From Pseudomonadales bacterium (GTDB lineage Bacteria > Pseudomonadota > Gammaproteobacteria > Pseudomonadales > Halieaceae), in assembly GCA_024234815.1 (NCBI GenBank), contig JACKNO010000005.1, positions 62,001 through 126,000 of the forward strand: a stretch of DNA of 64,000 nucleotides. Direction: 5' to 3'. Each line of letters begins with the position of its first letter. Positions within the stretch are counted from its first letter, which is position 1. The notes beneath the pieces were generated by a model. The model made no database searches. It was given only the letters and a program-made list of their open reading frames with translations, and was not told the origin of the DNA. The position numbers and the translations under genes are program-made. Positions 35,937-44,951 of the stretch are shown here, in pieces.

Positions 35937-37268
35937 CTAGCGGGTATTGCCACCCTGCGCGGGTCGCCGGGCCCGGTTACCGGGACGCCTGTTGCGCTGC
36001 TGGGGCCGGTTATGCCCATCGGAGCCACGGCCGCGAGAGCTGTGCTGGCGGTCCGCCGCAGCCTTGTGATGCTGTCTGTGCCCGGCCTCGCCGGGCGCCC
36101 GGGGTTTGCGCAGGGGCGCGTTGGGGGGAACCTCGTGGTCCGGCTCGAAGCCGTCGACATACTCCCGCGTGAGATGGCGCTGGATCACCTGCTGGATATC
36201 GTTTAACTGCTTGATCTCATCCGCGCTGACCAGCGAATAAGCCCGACCAGCGGCGCCCGCTCTCCCGGTGCGCCCGATCCGGTGCACGTAATCTTCCGGC
36301 ACGTTCGGCAAATCGAAGTTTACAACCTGTGGCAACTGGGCAATATCCAGGCCCCGGGCCGCGATATCAGTGGCTACCAGTACCCTGATCTTGCCGGCCT
36401 TGAAGCCGGCAAGGGCTTTGGTGCGCGCGGCCTGGCTCTTGTTGCCGTGAATCGCGGCGGCATTGATGCCCGCTTTTTCCAGTTGCTGGGCAAGCTTGTT
36501 GGCGCCGTGCTTGGTGCGGCTGAATACCAGCACCTGCTGCCAATCCTTTTCCTTCACCAGCTGCTGCAGAACAGCAGCCTTACTTTTCTTGTCCACCGGG
36601 TGGACCCACTGCTCCACGCGCTCGGCGGTGGCGTTGGGCGGCGACACCTCGACCTCTACCGGGTCGTGCAGGATAGTTTTTGTGAGCTGCCTGATCTCAT
36701 TGGCGAAGGTGGCGGAAAAAAGCAGATTCTGGCGCTGCGCCGGCAACAGTTTGAGAATGCGCCGGATGTCGTGAATGAAGCCCATGTCGAGCATGCGGTC
36801 GGCTTCATCCAGCACCAGGATTTCAATCTCGTTGAAGCGCACCTCGCCCTGTTGGTAGAGATCCAGCAATCTTCCCGGGGTGGCGACAAGAATATCCACA
36901 CCCTTGCGCAGCGCGGCAATCTGCGGATTGATTTTCACGCCGCCAAAAACCACGACGGATTTCAGTGGCAGGTGTTTGCCATAGGTGAAAACGCTTTCCT
37001 GCACCTGCGCGGCCAGCTCACGCGTGGGCGTAATGATAAGCGCCCTTATGCGGTGTGGATGCGCGGGGGCAGTGGCACTGAGCAGCTGCAGAATCGGCAG
37101 CACGAAGCCGGCGGTCTTGCCGGTGCCGGTCTGTGCCGCCGCCATGACGTCGCGTCCGGACAGCACAGCGGGTATGGCCTCCACCTGGATCGGGGAAGGC
37201 TCGGCGTAGCCTTTTTCCTGCACTGCACGCAGCAGGGGCGCGGCCAGGCCGAGCTGGTCAAATGTCAT
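35937..37268 (-). CDS. rhlE: DEAD-box ATP-dependent RNA helicase RhlE
   Basis: Cytoplasmic RNA helicase of about 443 residues. Motifs in order: F-x-Q-L-GL and Q-motif SPIQVEAIPAVL, Walker A AAQTGTGKT, PTRELAAQV, ATPGRLLDL, DEAD (LVLDEADRMLDMGF), SAT, then helicase C domain with VATDIAARGLDI and HRIGRTGRAG. The C-terminal tail of about 65 residues is Arg/Gly/His/Gln-rich and probably binds RNA. I place the start at the ATG at 37268 (MTFDQLGL, the RhlE norm), with AAGAGA about 7 bases upstream; an ATG at 37295 has no such support. RhlE-type helicases act in ribosome maturation and cold adaptation. Confidence 0.93.
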   Translation of the reverse strand: MTFDQLGLAAPLLRAVQEKGYAEPSPIQVEAIPAVLSGRDVMAAAQTGTGKTAGFVLPILQLLSATAPAHPHRIRALIITPTRELAAQVQESVFTYGKHLPLKSVVVFGGVKINPQIAALRKGVDILVATPGRLLDLYQQGEVRFNEIEILVLDEADRMLDMGFIHDIRRILKLLPAQRQNLLFSATFANEIRQLTKTILHDPVEVEVSPPNATAERVEQWVHPVDKKSKAAVLQQLVKEKDWQQVLVFSRTKHGANKLAQQLEKAGINAAAIHGNKSQAARTKALAGFKAGKIRVLVATDIAARGLDIAQLPQVVNFDLPNVPEDYVHRIGRTGRAGAAGRAYSLVSADEIKQLNDIQQVIQRHLTREYVDGFEPDHEVPPNAPLRKPRAPGEAGHRQHHKAAADRQHSSRGRGSDGHNRPQQRNRRPGNRARRPAQGGNTR

Positions 37269-37424
37269 GGTGTCTCTCTTGGTCTGGTGATTCATGCGAG
37301 TGCGCCGACTAGCGACGGGCGAACAGCGAGGGCGCGCATATTACTCTATCGGGGCCGCGTTGGAAACTCGGCGCGCCGCCGGCCACTGACCGGGGCACGC
37401 CGTACCGCGTTGGTGCGGGGAGAC

Positions 37425-39407
37425 TTACAAATGGGTACCGCGCAGGAGATAGGCCAGCGCCATGGTCTCTCCACTGGGTGCTTCGTCGTCCTTCTTGCCC
37501 CGCGCCTTGGCGGAGGAAGGGAACAACTGGAAGCCGCGCGCCAGCAGGCTGTCGTTGAGTTTCGGTGCTACCGCGTAACTCATCTCCATGGTTTGCCCAA
37601 GGAACGTTTTAATACGCTTGGTCTTGTGCACGGCTGCGTCGATAACGAGGCTGGAAGCCTTGTCTACCGACCAGGTGGGCGCGTAGTTATAAATCTTGGT
37701 AGGCGCGATCATGGGAGTGCGCACCAGCGGCATGTAAATCGTGGAAATCTCGACATTGTCCTGCTTCACTTCAGAGGACAGGCTGCGTGAGAACGCGTCC
37801 AGGGCCGACTTGCTGGCGACATAGGCCGCGAAACGCGGCGCGTTGACCAGGCAGCCGATACTGGAGATATTGATGATCTGGCCGCTCTTATTGTCCACCA
37901 TGGAGGGCAGCAGGCCGTTGATCAGGCGCACACAACCGAAGTAATTGAGCTGCATGGTGCGCTCGTAGTCGTGGAAGCGATCCAGTGACTCCATAACTGC
38001 GCGCCGGATAGAGCGACCCGCGTTGTTGACCAGCACATCCACACGACCAAAATCCTCCAGCACCTTTTTCGCCAGCCTGTCGATATCGTTCATATCGCTC
38101 AGGTCACAGGAATAGGCGTGCGCTTCGTAACCGTGCTTGCGAATAATATCGGCCTGCTCTTCGAGCTTGGACAGGGTGCGAGCCACCAGGATCACCACTG
38201 CGCCATTGGCGGCAAACTTGCGCGCAGACTCGAGGCCGATACCGCTGGAGGCGCCAGTCACCATCACGACCTTGCCAGCCAGCTTGGCCTTGCCGCCGCG
38301 GCTGGAGCTGGGGAAATCGAGGTGAGACTCCCAGTAAGACCACAGCACCGGCGCGTAATCCTTCAGCTTGGGGCAGCTGATACCGGTGCCTTTCAGGGCT
38401 TCACGCGCCTGCTTGTCATCGAAGGACACCTTGCTGGTAAGGTAATCCAGGGCCGCGGCGGGAATACCCGTGGCCTTCGTCATTTCCCTTGCTGCCGCCT
38501 TGACGGGGAGAATCCTGGCCGTTCGCCGCAAGCTCTTGCTCACCAGCTTCGGCAGCGACGGCAGCTCAAATTGCTTGGCGAAGCCGGGGCCATGGGCCGC
38601 GTCGAAAAAAATCTCCATGATCTTCCCGGTATTATCCTGGGGAGACTGCAGCAGTTGAAACGCCTTGCCGTCCAGGCCCGGCTTGTGGGCGATAGCAATC
38701 GTCGCGTCCGCCACATAGTCCACCGGAACAATCGGAATTTTTCCGCCTTCGATACCCAACAGTGGCAACCACTTGGGTACGCTGTCCACGATGGTCTTGA
38801 TGGTGGGGAACAGGTAGTAGGGGCCGTCGATCTTGTCCATCTCTCCGGTGACACTCGAACCGACCACGGCACCCGGCCGATACACTCGCCACGGCACCTT
38901 GCACTCCTCCCTGACGATGCGCTCGGACTGGAACTTGGTGCGGTAATACGGATGGGACGTGTCCTGCCCCTCGTCGAACATGCTCTCTTTGAAAACGCCG
39001 CGAAAATGGCCACCGGCAACGGCTATGGAACTCATGTGCTGCAGTGAAACCTTGCCGCCAAGGGCGTTGGCGAAGTTCACCACATTGCGGGTACCTTCAT
39101 TGTTGACCTTGTCGCCCTGCTCGTCGGACATGTTGAGGTCATACACCGCCGCAAGGTGGTAGATATGGTCGATCTTGCCCTTGAGCTTGCCCAGGTTGGC
39201 CTTGGAAACAAGGCCGGGAGTGGTTATGTCGCCCCACATGGGCAGCAAGCGAGCGGGATCCGCACCCAGCGCATCGCGCAGGCTTTCATATTTATGCTTC
39301 GACTCCTTGCGAACCAGCACGTACACCTTGGACCGGGGTCGCTGCAGCAGTCTTTCCACGACGAATCGACCAATAAACCCGGTACCGCCGGTTACAAAAT
39401 AATTCAT
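37425..39407 (-). CDS. Two-domain fatty acyl-CoA reductase (alcohol-forming), Marinobacter FAR type
   Basis: Protein of 660 residues made of two short-chain dehydrogenase domains. The N-domain is an extended SDR: GGTGFIG at 7-13, HLAAVYD at 84-90, Y154-x3-K158, RIYRPG-like VYRPGAVVGS. The C-domain is a classical SDR: TGASSGIG 384-391, NNAG 461-464, YVASK 529-533. Length and architecture match the Marinobacter aquaeolei Maqu_2507 enzyme (661 residues), which reduces fatty acyl-CoA to the aldehyde and on to the alcohol with NADPH. Blocks such as GEMDKIDGPYY and NNAGRSIRRA agree from memory. The Shine-Dalgarno is exceptionally strong (GAGGTGATC). It would supply fatty alcohols to the WS/DGAT at 45 kb. 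Confidence 0.88.
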   Translation of the reverse strand: MNYFVTGGTGFIGRFVVERLLQRPRSKVYVLVRKESKHKYESLRDALGADPARLLPMWGDITTPGLVSKANLGKLKGKIDHIYHLAAVYDLNMSDEQGDKVNNEGTRNVVNFANALGGKVSLQHMSSIAVAGGHFRGVFKESMFDEGQDTSHPYYRTKFQSERIVREECKVPWRVYRPGAVVGSSVTGEMDKIDGPYYLFPTIKTIVDSVPKWLPLLGIEGGKIPIVPVDYVADATIAIAHKPGLDGKAFQLLQSPQDNTGKIMEIFFDAAHGPGFAKQFELPSLPKLVSKSLRRTARILPVKAAAREMTKATGIPAAALDYLTSKVSFDDKQAREALKGTGISCPKLKDYAPVLWSYWESHLDFPSSSRGGKAKLAGKVVMVTGASSGIGLESARKFAANGAVVILVARTLSKLEEQADIIRKHGYEAHAYSCDLSDMNDIDRLAKKVLEDFGRVDVLVNNAGRSIRRAVMESLDRFHDYERTMQLNYFGCVRLINGLLPSMVDNKSGQIINISSIGCLVNAPRFAAYVASKSALDAFSRSLSSEVKQDNVEISTIYMPLVRTPMIAPTKIYNYAPTWSVDKASSLVIDAAVHKTKRIKTFLGQTMEMSYAVAPKLNDSLLARGFQLFPSSAKARGKKDDEAPSGETMALAYLLRGTHL

Positions 39408-39447
39408 TGGATCACCTCACTCTTATTGTTGCTAATACGGCCACGGG

Positions 39448-39463
39448 CACTTTCTTGAAAGTG
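39448..39463. promoter_or_regulatory. 16-bp palindrome upstream of the fatty acyl-CoA reductase gene
   Basis: CACTTTC-TT-GAAAGTG, a perfect 7-bp inverted repeat with a 2-base spacer, 41-56 bp upstream of the start codon. This is the size and symmetry of a homodimeric repressor site. It could equally be a small leader hairpin. I found no second copy in the WS/DGAT upstream region. Confidence 0.42.
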
Positions 39464-39593
39464 GAATACACACCGGGGATTGGCTGCATAGTGTAGTTCA
39501 TACCCCGCGAAGTTGAAGGATTGATGTAGCCAAAAAATTCGCACTTTAGCTCCTTCCCAAGGCCACGCCCGCGGAACTGGCCGCCGTTCGGCG

Positions 39594-40370
39594 TTATTTT
39601 TGCGTCCCAGTCATGCCACCGGTTCCGGGCAGCAGCAACAGGCCGCCAGCCAGAAAAGCCAGCGCCCCGGCTACAAGGAAGCCGGTGGAAATCGCCATAT
39701 TGACACCGCCGCCGGAATCGAAAGGCACGAATGAAAGACCCGCCGCTACCATGAACGCCAGGCATCCCAGCAGGTTTATAACCACAATCCACCAGGAGCG
39801 CCGGCCCGGTTGCCAGGGCCCCGACTGGCGCCAGTATTCTGCAAATGCGATGTAACCCGAACCCAGGAACAGGGACGAGCCGACCATATCGGGCGTCCAT
39901 ATCATGAGGTCCTGCTGTAACCAGTCGAGTTGCGCGAACAGGCTGTCAAACGTGTTGATATTGAAAAGCAGTGTCCCGGCAAACTGCAAAGCGCAGCCCA
40001 GCCAATCCGGATCATAGGGGCGCCAGGAAAACCAGGCCAAGGGCTTCACGCCTGTTTCGTCGATTCTCGTGCCGGGAGGCGTATTGGCTGCCTGCAGCAA
40101 TTGCAGGTAGGCCGCCGCGCTGAAAAAAATGGACCCCACGAAGAAAACCAAACCAATCGACGCCGTATCCAGGGACCACTTGCGCGCAAGCTCCGGGGCC
40201 AGGACAAGAATGCCGCCCAGCGCGAACAGCGTTGATCCAAGGGCGAACAGGATACCCACCCACCAGTTGAGTGTGCGCCTGAAGTGCCAGTGTCTGCCGT
40301 GTAGGGGCAAGGGGCGACTAGTGGTGAAAGCCGCCGGCTTCGCTCTCGTCCAGGGGGCTGCGCGGTGCAT
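39594..40370 (-). CDS. Uncharacterised membrane protein overlapping gadB
   Basis: Hydrophobic protein of up to 258 residues with about six helices (for example WVGILFALGSTLFALGGILV, IGLVFFVGSIFFSAAAYLQL, AISTGFLVAGALAFLAGGLL). I do not recognise the family. Conserved-looking polar pieces are NINTFDSLFAQLDWLQQDLM and the loop SWRPYDPDWLGCALQF. Starting at the ATG at 40370, it overlaps the end of gadB by 53 bp in another frame, with GGGTAA just upstream. A TTG at 40310 would remove the overlap but lacks a Shine-Dalgarno. Tight coupling to gadB suggests a role with glutamate/GABA or acid stress, which is inference only. It lacks the length and motifs of a GadC antiporter. Confidence 0.7.
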   Translation of the reverse strand: MHRAAPWTRAKPAAFTTSRPLPLHGRHWHFRRTLNWWVGILFALGSTLFALGGILVLAPELARKWSLDTASIGLVFFVGSIFFSAAAYLQLLQAANTPPGTRIDETGVKPLAWFSWRPYDPDWLGCALQFAGTLLFNINTFDSLFAQLDWLQQDLMIWTPDMVGSSLFLGSGYIAFAEYWRQSGPWQPGRRSWWIVVINLLGCLAFMVAAGLSFVPFDSGGGVNMAISTGFLVAGALAFLAGGLLLLPGTGGMTGTQK

Positions 40371-41715
40371 GCTTACCCAGGTAATCGATGGCGCTCTCTA
40401 TATCGTCCATGAGCAGGTCGGCAAGGTCGCGACTTACCCCGTGACGCACCAGTATGCGCTGTATCACCACATCCTCGCGGTTGGCGGGCAGGGAGTAGGC
40501 CGGGACCTGCCAGCCGCGTACGCGCAGCCGATCGGCAAGATCGTACAGGTTGAAACCGGGATCGACACCATCCTTCAGCTTCCAGCACAGGGCGGGAATC
40601 CCCTTTTCCGGCGCGCCGTCGAAAATGACGTCGAACAAGCCGTGTTTCCCGATCCTGTCGGCCAGATACTCCGTCGTCAAGTAACAGGCAGCATGTATCT
40701 TCCGGTAACCCTCGGTGCCCAATCGCAGAAAATTGTAATACTGGCATGCAACCTGGCCACCCGGACGGGAGAAGTTGAGGGCTATATCGCGCATGTTGCC
40801 GCCCAGGTAATTGACCCAGAAAATCAGTTCCTCGGGCAGATCGGCTTCCTCGCGCCAGACAACCCAGCCCACGCCCAGCGGCGAAAGTCCGAATTTGTGG
40901 CCTGAGGCATTGATCGACTTGACCCGCGGCAGCCGAAAATCCCATACCAGGTCCGGCGTGCAGAACGGCGCCAGAAACCCGCCGCTGGCACCGTCCACGT
41001 GGATGGGAATATCGAGCCCGGTATCCTGTTGCAGTTTGTCCAGCGCGCCAGAGACGGCCGCTACCGGCTCATACTGCCCCGTGAAGGTCACACCGAGCGT
41101 GGGTACCACGCCGATGGTATTCTCATCGCAGCGCGCGAGAACTTCCTCGGGGGTCATGATGAGTCGGTCACCGTCCATGGGAATCTCGCGATGCTCCACA
41201 TCCCAGTAGCGGGTGAACTTGTGCCAGCAGACCTGCACCGGGCCGGTGACCAGGTTGGGCCTGTCGATGGGCTTACCCGCGGCCTTCCGGCGGGCCTCCC
41301 AGCGCCGTTTCATGGCCATACCGCCGAGCATCGCCGCTTCGCTGGAACCCGTGGTGGAGCAACCGACCGTGTCGGCTCCCGAGGGCGAATTCCACAGGTC
41401 CGCCAACATGTGAACACAGCGCCCCTCGATCTCGGCAATCTGCGGATACTCGTCCTTGTCGACCATATTCTTGTCGATGCACTCATCCATGAGTTTGTGA
41501 ACCTCCGGCTCCTCCCAGGTCTGGCAGAATGTCGCGAGGTTCTGGCGGGCATTGCCGTCGAGCATCAATTCATCATGGACTACCGCGTAGGCATGCCTGG
41601 GATCGAGTTCAGCCTTGGGGAATTTGTACCTGGGCATGCGTCTGCCCAGGTCGGAAGATGCGTAGACATCGTCCTGGGCCCTGTTACGCCTGGAATCCTT
41701 GGTGTGCAAAGCCAT
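40318..41715 (-). CDS. gadB: Glutamate decarboxylase
   Basis: PLP enzyme of 465 residues (E. coli GadB is 466) converting glutamate to GABA and CO2 while consuming a proton. The PLP lysine is Lys274 in INASGHKFGL; Asp241 is in HVDGASGGFLAP. DGNARQNLATFCQTW and GPVQVCWHKFTRYWDVE match the E. coli enzyme closely. The C-terminus ends GGFHH, resembling the E. coli tail whose penultimate His blocks the active site at neutral pH, so similar pH gating is possible. AAGGAG is 8 bases upstream of the ATG. A 30-base inverted repeat lies 44-73 bp upstream. No glutamate/GABA antiporter is adjacent. Confidence 0.95.
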   Translation of the reverse strand: MALHTKDSRRNRAQDDVYASSDLGRRMPRYKFPKAELDPRHAYAVVHDELMLDGNARQNLATFCQTWEEPEVHKLMDECIDKNMVDKDEYPQIAEIEGRCVHMLADLWNSPSGADTVGCSTTGSSEAAMLGGMAMKRRWEARRKAAGKPIDRPNLVTGPVQVCWHKFTRYWDVEHREIPMDGDRLIMTPEEVLARCDENTIGVVPTLGVTFTGQYEPVAAVSGALDKLQQDTGLDIPIHVDGASGGFLAPFCTPDLVWDFRLPRVKSINASGHKFGLSPLGVGWVVWREEADLPEELIFWVNYLGGNMRDIALNFSRPGGQVACQYYNFLRLGTEGYRKIHAACYLTTEYLADRIGKHGLFDVIFDGAPEKGIPALCWKLKDGVDPGFNLYDLADRLRVRGWQVPAYSLPANREDVVIQRILVRHGVSRDLADLLMDDIESAIDYLGKHAPRSPLDESEAGGFHH

Positions 41716-42089
41716 CGCTTAACTCCTTGGTTATTAGGTCATATCCTTGTGGGAAAACGAAACCTGGCCGTAATACGGAACAGGTTTCAGGGGCTGCTCC
41801 CTGCAAAAGCATTAACAGTGTCCGCAGGTGTCCGTCGATGTCCCGGCACCAGCCCGGTGGGACTGTGCCGCCGGTCCCTCTTGTCGAATCATGAAGGATA
41901 GTACTAAGAGCGCGTCAGCGCGGCAAATTGCCCCCTTCTGCGTCCACGAAACAGGCAACCGCGGCTGACGCTCGCATGGATTCAGGGTATGCTTCGCCAT
42001 TGAAGTCAGTGGCGGCGAGCCTCGCCCCCGAACGCAACTTCGACAAACCATTCAGACAGCAATCGAGAGAACAAGCGGAGACCCACCCT
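41716..42089. other. 374-bp divergent intergenic region between gadB and the lipoprotein gene
   Basis: No gene is supported. On the gadB side it holds AAGGAG and the long inverted repeat at 41759-41788. On the lipoprotein side it holds GCGGAG at 42075-42080. In-frame extension of the lipoprotein frame back to 41928 has no Shine-Dalgarno or signal-peptide logic. I saw no convincing -35/-10 pair. Confidence 0.6.
41759..41788. promoter_or_regulatory. 30-base interrupted palindrome upstream of gadB
   Basis: Outer arms GAAACCTG (41759-41766) and CAGGTTTC (41781-41788) are exact inverses; inner arms CCGTA (41768-41772) and TACGG (41774-41778) likewise, centred on one A. Only 1 versus 2 unpaired bases separate the nested arms, so 13 bp pair. 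It lies 44-73 bp upstream of the gadB start, where a regulator dimer could act. As RNA it would also fold into a hairpin. Confidence 0.5.
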
Positions 42090-42680
42090 ATGTCAGTCAA
42101 ACTTTTCCAGATGTCCATCCTGGCCGCATCGCTGGCCGGCTGTGCCAACATGAGCACGGACCCGGGAACAGGGTCCACCCGCAATTCCCTGATCTCAGTT
42201 GCCTACGGCACCGTGGAAAACGTTCAGCAGGTACAGATGAAACCCAGTTACGCGGAGGGCTCCCTCATCGGCGGCGCACTTGGCCTGCTGGCCTCAAGCC
42301 ACTACTCCACCGGCAGCCAGGTGCTGGGCGCCGCCGCGGGCGCCGGTCTGGGCGCGCTGGTGTCCAAGGAAACCGCCGGCACGGCCAACCAGTACACCAT
42401 CATGCTGGTGAACGGCTCCACGGTGTCCGTGGTCACCGACCAGAAGGATATCGATGCCGGAGACTGTGTCTCAGTGGAACAGGGCGATCACACCAATATT
42501 CGCAGGGTTTCCTCGGCCATGTGCAATACCCCGCCATCGCACCCCGCCTATCCGGAGATGAATGCCTCGGTGCAGCAGATTTCCGCGGACTGCGCGACGG
42601 CCAAACAGCAACTGCTGTCAGCCACGACCGAGCAGCAAACGAGTATCGCCTACAAGAAAATGCAGGCGCTCTGCGACTAG
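42090..42680 (+). CDS. Lipoprotein with glycine-zipper region
   Basis: Probable outer-membrane lipoprotein of 196 residues. The start ATG at 42090 (GCGGAG about 9 bases upstream) gives a short lipoprotein signal with lipobox LAASLAGC and Cys20, followed by ANMSTD. Residues about 55-95 hold a glycine-zipper-like hydrophobic segment (SLIGGALGLLASSHYSTGSQ, then AAAGAGLGALVS), similar to SlyB/Rcp-type lipoproteins. The rest is soluble, with a conserved-looking block NQYTIMLVNGSTVSVVTDQK and several Cys (for example SAMCNTPP, SADCATA, ALCD) that may form disulfides. Precise function unknown; SlyB-type proteins support envelope integrity. Confidence 0.8.
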   Translation: MSVKLFQMSILAASLAGCANMSTDPGTGSTRNSLISVAYGTVENVQQVQMKPSYAEGSLIGGALGLLASSHYSTGSQVLGAAAGAGLGALVSKETAGTANQYTIMLVNGSTVSVVTDQKDIDAGDCVSVEQGDHTNIRRVSSAMCNTPPSHPAYPEMNASVQQISADCATAKQQLLSATTEQQTSIAYKKMQALCD

Positions 42681-42720
42681 GGCGCCGCAGCCTCCCGGCA
42701 CAGGTATTTTCCAGATTGTC

Positions 42721-42736
42721 CACCCGGTGCCGGGTG
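42721..42736. terminator. Short hairpin between convergent genes
   Basis: CACCCGG, two bases TG, CCGGGTG, between the lipoprotein stop and the SLC13 permease stop. Both transcripts would reach it. There is no T-run, so terminator function is uncertain. Confidence 0.25.
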
Positions 42737-42742
42737 TTGCTA

Positions 42743-44524
42743 TCAGAAGGGCCAGATCAGGGGTGCCAGACCAACGGCCACGATGCCAAGGATAATGTTG
42801 AGCGGTACGCCGATTCGCAAATAGTCGGTGAAGCGGTAGCCGCCGGGGCCGTAGACCATCAGGTTTGTCTGGTAGCCTATGGGTGTGGCAAAGCTCGCGG
42901 AGGCGGCCAGCATGAGCACCACGACAAATGGCCACAGGGATACGTCCAGGGTCTGCGCCGCTGATTGTGCCACCGGGAACATCAGCACGGCGGCGGCGTT
43001 ATTGGTAACCACTTCTGTCATCACGCTGGTGAGAAGATAAATTACCAGCAGCGCCAGCCAGGGCTGCTGGCCCACCAATTGCAGGCCGCCGTCCGCGATT
43101 GCCTGGGCGGCGCCACTGATTTGCAGGGCGTTGCCCAGGCCCAGTGAAGCTCCGATCATTATCAGCACAGACCAGTCGATGCTGGCGCGCGCGGCAGCGG
43201 CGCTGGTGCATCTGCTCAATAGCATCAGGCCGCCCGCGACCAGCGCGGCCTCCAGCATCGGCATTAGTCCCGTTGCCGCCAACCCCACCATCAGCAACAG
43301 TATGCCGACAGCCAGGCCGGCGCGGTCGTGTCGCGGCACAGCCGCGCCCTGTAGCGGGTGAACCAGCAGGAAATCCCTGTTGTGCTGCTGTTGTTGCACA
43401 AAAGAGGCACGTGCTTCCAGCAACAGGGTATCCCCGGCGTGCATCACTATATCGCCGATCCTGCCGGCTATGCGTTCGCCATTGCGCGCCACGGCGATCA
43501 CCACGGCGTCATAGCGGCCGCGAAACCTGGCGTCGCGGATGCTGTGACCGAGCAGCGGGCAGGTCGCCGATATCACCACCTCGATAAGGCGCCTGTCACT
43601 GCGCGCGGAGGCGATATCGAACAGGTTTTCGGTGGCCGGCAGCAAACCGGGCTGGCGCACCAGCTCAACCACCGAGTCCACCGCGCCGACAAACACCAGG
43701 CGGTCGCGTTCGCGCAGAACCTCATCGGGGGACACCGCCACCATCACCCTTTCGCTGCGCCATATCTCCGCCAGGAAAACACCGGGCAGATGTCGCAGAC
43801 CCGCTCGCTCTATGCTCTTTCCGATATGGGGACTGCCCGCGCCGACAACAAATTCAATGGTGTATTCACGCGCGCTTTCGAGATGGTCCAGTGCCGGAAT
43901 GCGCTCCGGCAACAGCCAGCGCTGGGTGGCGATCATGTAGACAAAACCAGCCACCGCCACCGGCACACCCAGGGCGGCGATCTCAAAAAAGCCCATGGGT
44001 CCCAGGTCGGTGTGCTCCAGCACGAGGCCGTGAACTATCAGGTTGGTACTGGTGCCGATCAGGGTACAACAGCCACCGAATATCGCCGCATAACTCAATG
44101 GCAGCATGAGTTTGGAGACAGAGAGGTGGTTGCGCCTGCACCACTCCCCCACGACCGGCACGAACATGGCTACTACCGGGGTATTATTGAGAAATGCGCT
44201 CATAACCATTACCGGCAGCATCAACCGCGATTGGGCCCCGACAACACTGCGGGGTTTGCCCAGTAACCTGGCGCCGAACGCCTGGACCGCGCCGGTGTCC
44301 ACCAGGCCGGAAACAACGACATACAGCACTGCCACAGTGACGAGGCCAGGATTGGCGAAACCGGACAGGGCCGCCGCGGTATCAAGCACCCCCACTAACA
44401 ACAGGATACTCAGCGCGCCAACCAGTACTATTTCCGGGGCAAAGCGGTTGCTCACCAGTGTGGCCAGCGCGGATACGACGACCGCCAGAGTGATCCAGGC
44501 GTCGGCAGGCATCGAACTAATCAT
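42743..44524 (-). CDS. SLC13/DASS-family permease with TrkA-C domains
   Basis: Inner-membrane transporter of 593 residues. Two hydrophobic halves flank a cytoplasmic insert (about 205-375) made of two TrkA-C/RCK-C domains. These are visible as EFVVGAGSPHIGKSIERAGL and, in the second copy, LIEVVISATCPLLGHSIRDA. The first half has the family motif SAFLNNTPVVAMFVPVV and GGCCTLIGTSTNLIVHGLVL; the second repeats it as VMTEVVTNNAAAVLMFPVA and SFATPIGYQTNLMVYGPGG. Such permeases take up sulfate, dicarboxylates or other anions with Na+; the substrate cannot be read here. It is monocistronic, divergent from the WS/DGAT gene. Confidence 0.88.
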   Translation of the reverse strand: MISSMPADAWITLAVVVSALATLVSNRFAPEIVLVGALSILLLVGVLDTAAALSGFANPGLVTVAVLYVVVSGLVDTGAVQAFGARLLGKPRSVVGAQSRLMLPVMVMSAFLNNTPVVAMFVPVVGEWCRRNHLSVSKLMLPLSYAAIFGGCCTLIGTSTNLIVHGLVLEHTDLGPMGFFEIAALGVPVAVAGFVYMIATQRWLLPERIPALDHLESAREYTIEFVVGAGSPHIGKSIERAGLRHLPGVFLAEIWRSERVMVAVSPDEVLRERDRLVFVGAVDSVVELVRQPGLLPATENLFDIASARSDRRLIEVVISATCPLLGHSIRDARFRGRYDAVVIAVARNGERIAGRIGDIVMHAGDTLLLEARASFVQQQQHNRDFLLVHPLQGAAVPRHDRAGLAVGILLLMVGLAATGLMPMLEAALVAGGLMLLSRCTSAAAARASIDWSVLIMIGASLGLGNALQISGAAQAIADGGLQLVGQQPWLALLVIYLLTSVMTEVVTNNAAAVLMFPVAQSAAQTLDVSLWPFVVVLMLAASASFATPIGYQTNLMVYGPGGYRFTDYLRIGVPLNIILGIVAVGLAPLIWPF

Positions 44525-44951
44525 ACAGAGGGTTTATCCGACGCACTTCACCGCCCGCGAACACCAGTATCTGGCGCGGGAGCGCGTGCGGTACAAGAGA
44601 ATGAGCTGGCATGAACAGGTTTTCACCAGGCGTCGATGGATGCAATCGCCAGTTGTGGGTGGCGGAATCATATAGCGGGAATTTCCAGCTTGCAATTTAC
44701 TGCCCGGTTATTGAGCTGCCAATCTGCAAAGTTGTGAAAATTGCCGTTCGCATTCCCGGGTGGCGATGGCTTCGGTCCCCGCCCGGGAACTCCCGGGGGC
44801 GCTCGGGACGGCCCGATGGGCTTGCAGGTGGGGCGTCACTGGTATAGCCCTCGCTGGCGATGACAACATCGCCGCTGGCGCGTACTATGATCAGCAGCAA
44901 CCGAATCGCGCGAGTTCGACCTCGACAACCATAATAGCCGGAGGCACTAAT
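44525..44951. other. 427-bp divergent intergenic region before WS/DGAT
   Basis: No gene is supported. The region includes CCCGGG twice with 4 bases between (44782-44797), and ATGACA (44860) and TATGAT (44886) that are 20 bp apart, too far for a good promoter. It ends in GGAG at 44940-44943 for the WS/DGAT start. A reading frame continuing from inside the permease shadow to 44675 has no start of its own. Confidence 0.55.

Noticed and set aside
36282..37790. 502-codon open frame on the plus strand
   Set aside because: Antisense to rhlE and the acyl-CoA reductase gene; no family resemblance.
42061..44524. A glutamate/GABA antiporter near gadB
   Set aside because: The nearest permease is SLC13-type with TrkA-C inserts, not APC-family GadC, and is on a separate transcript.
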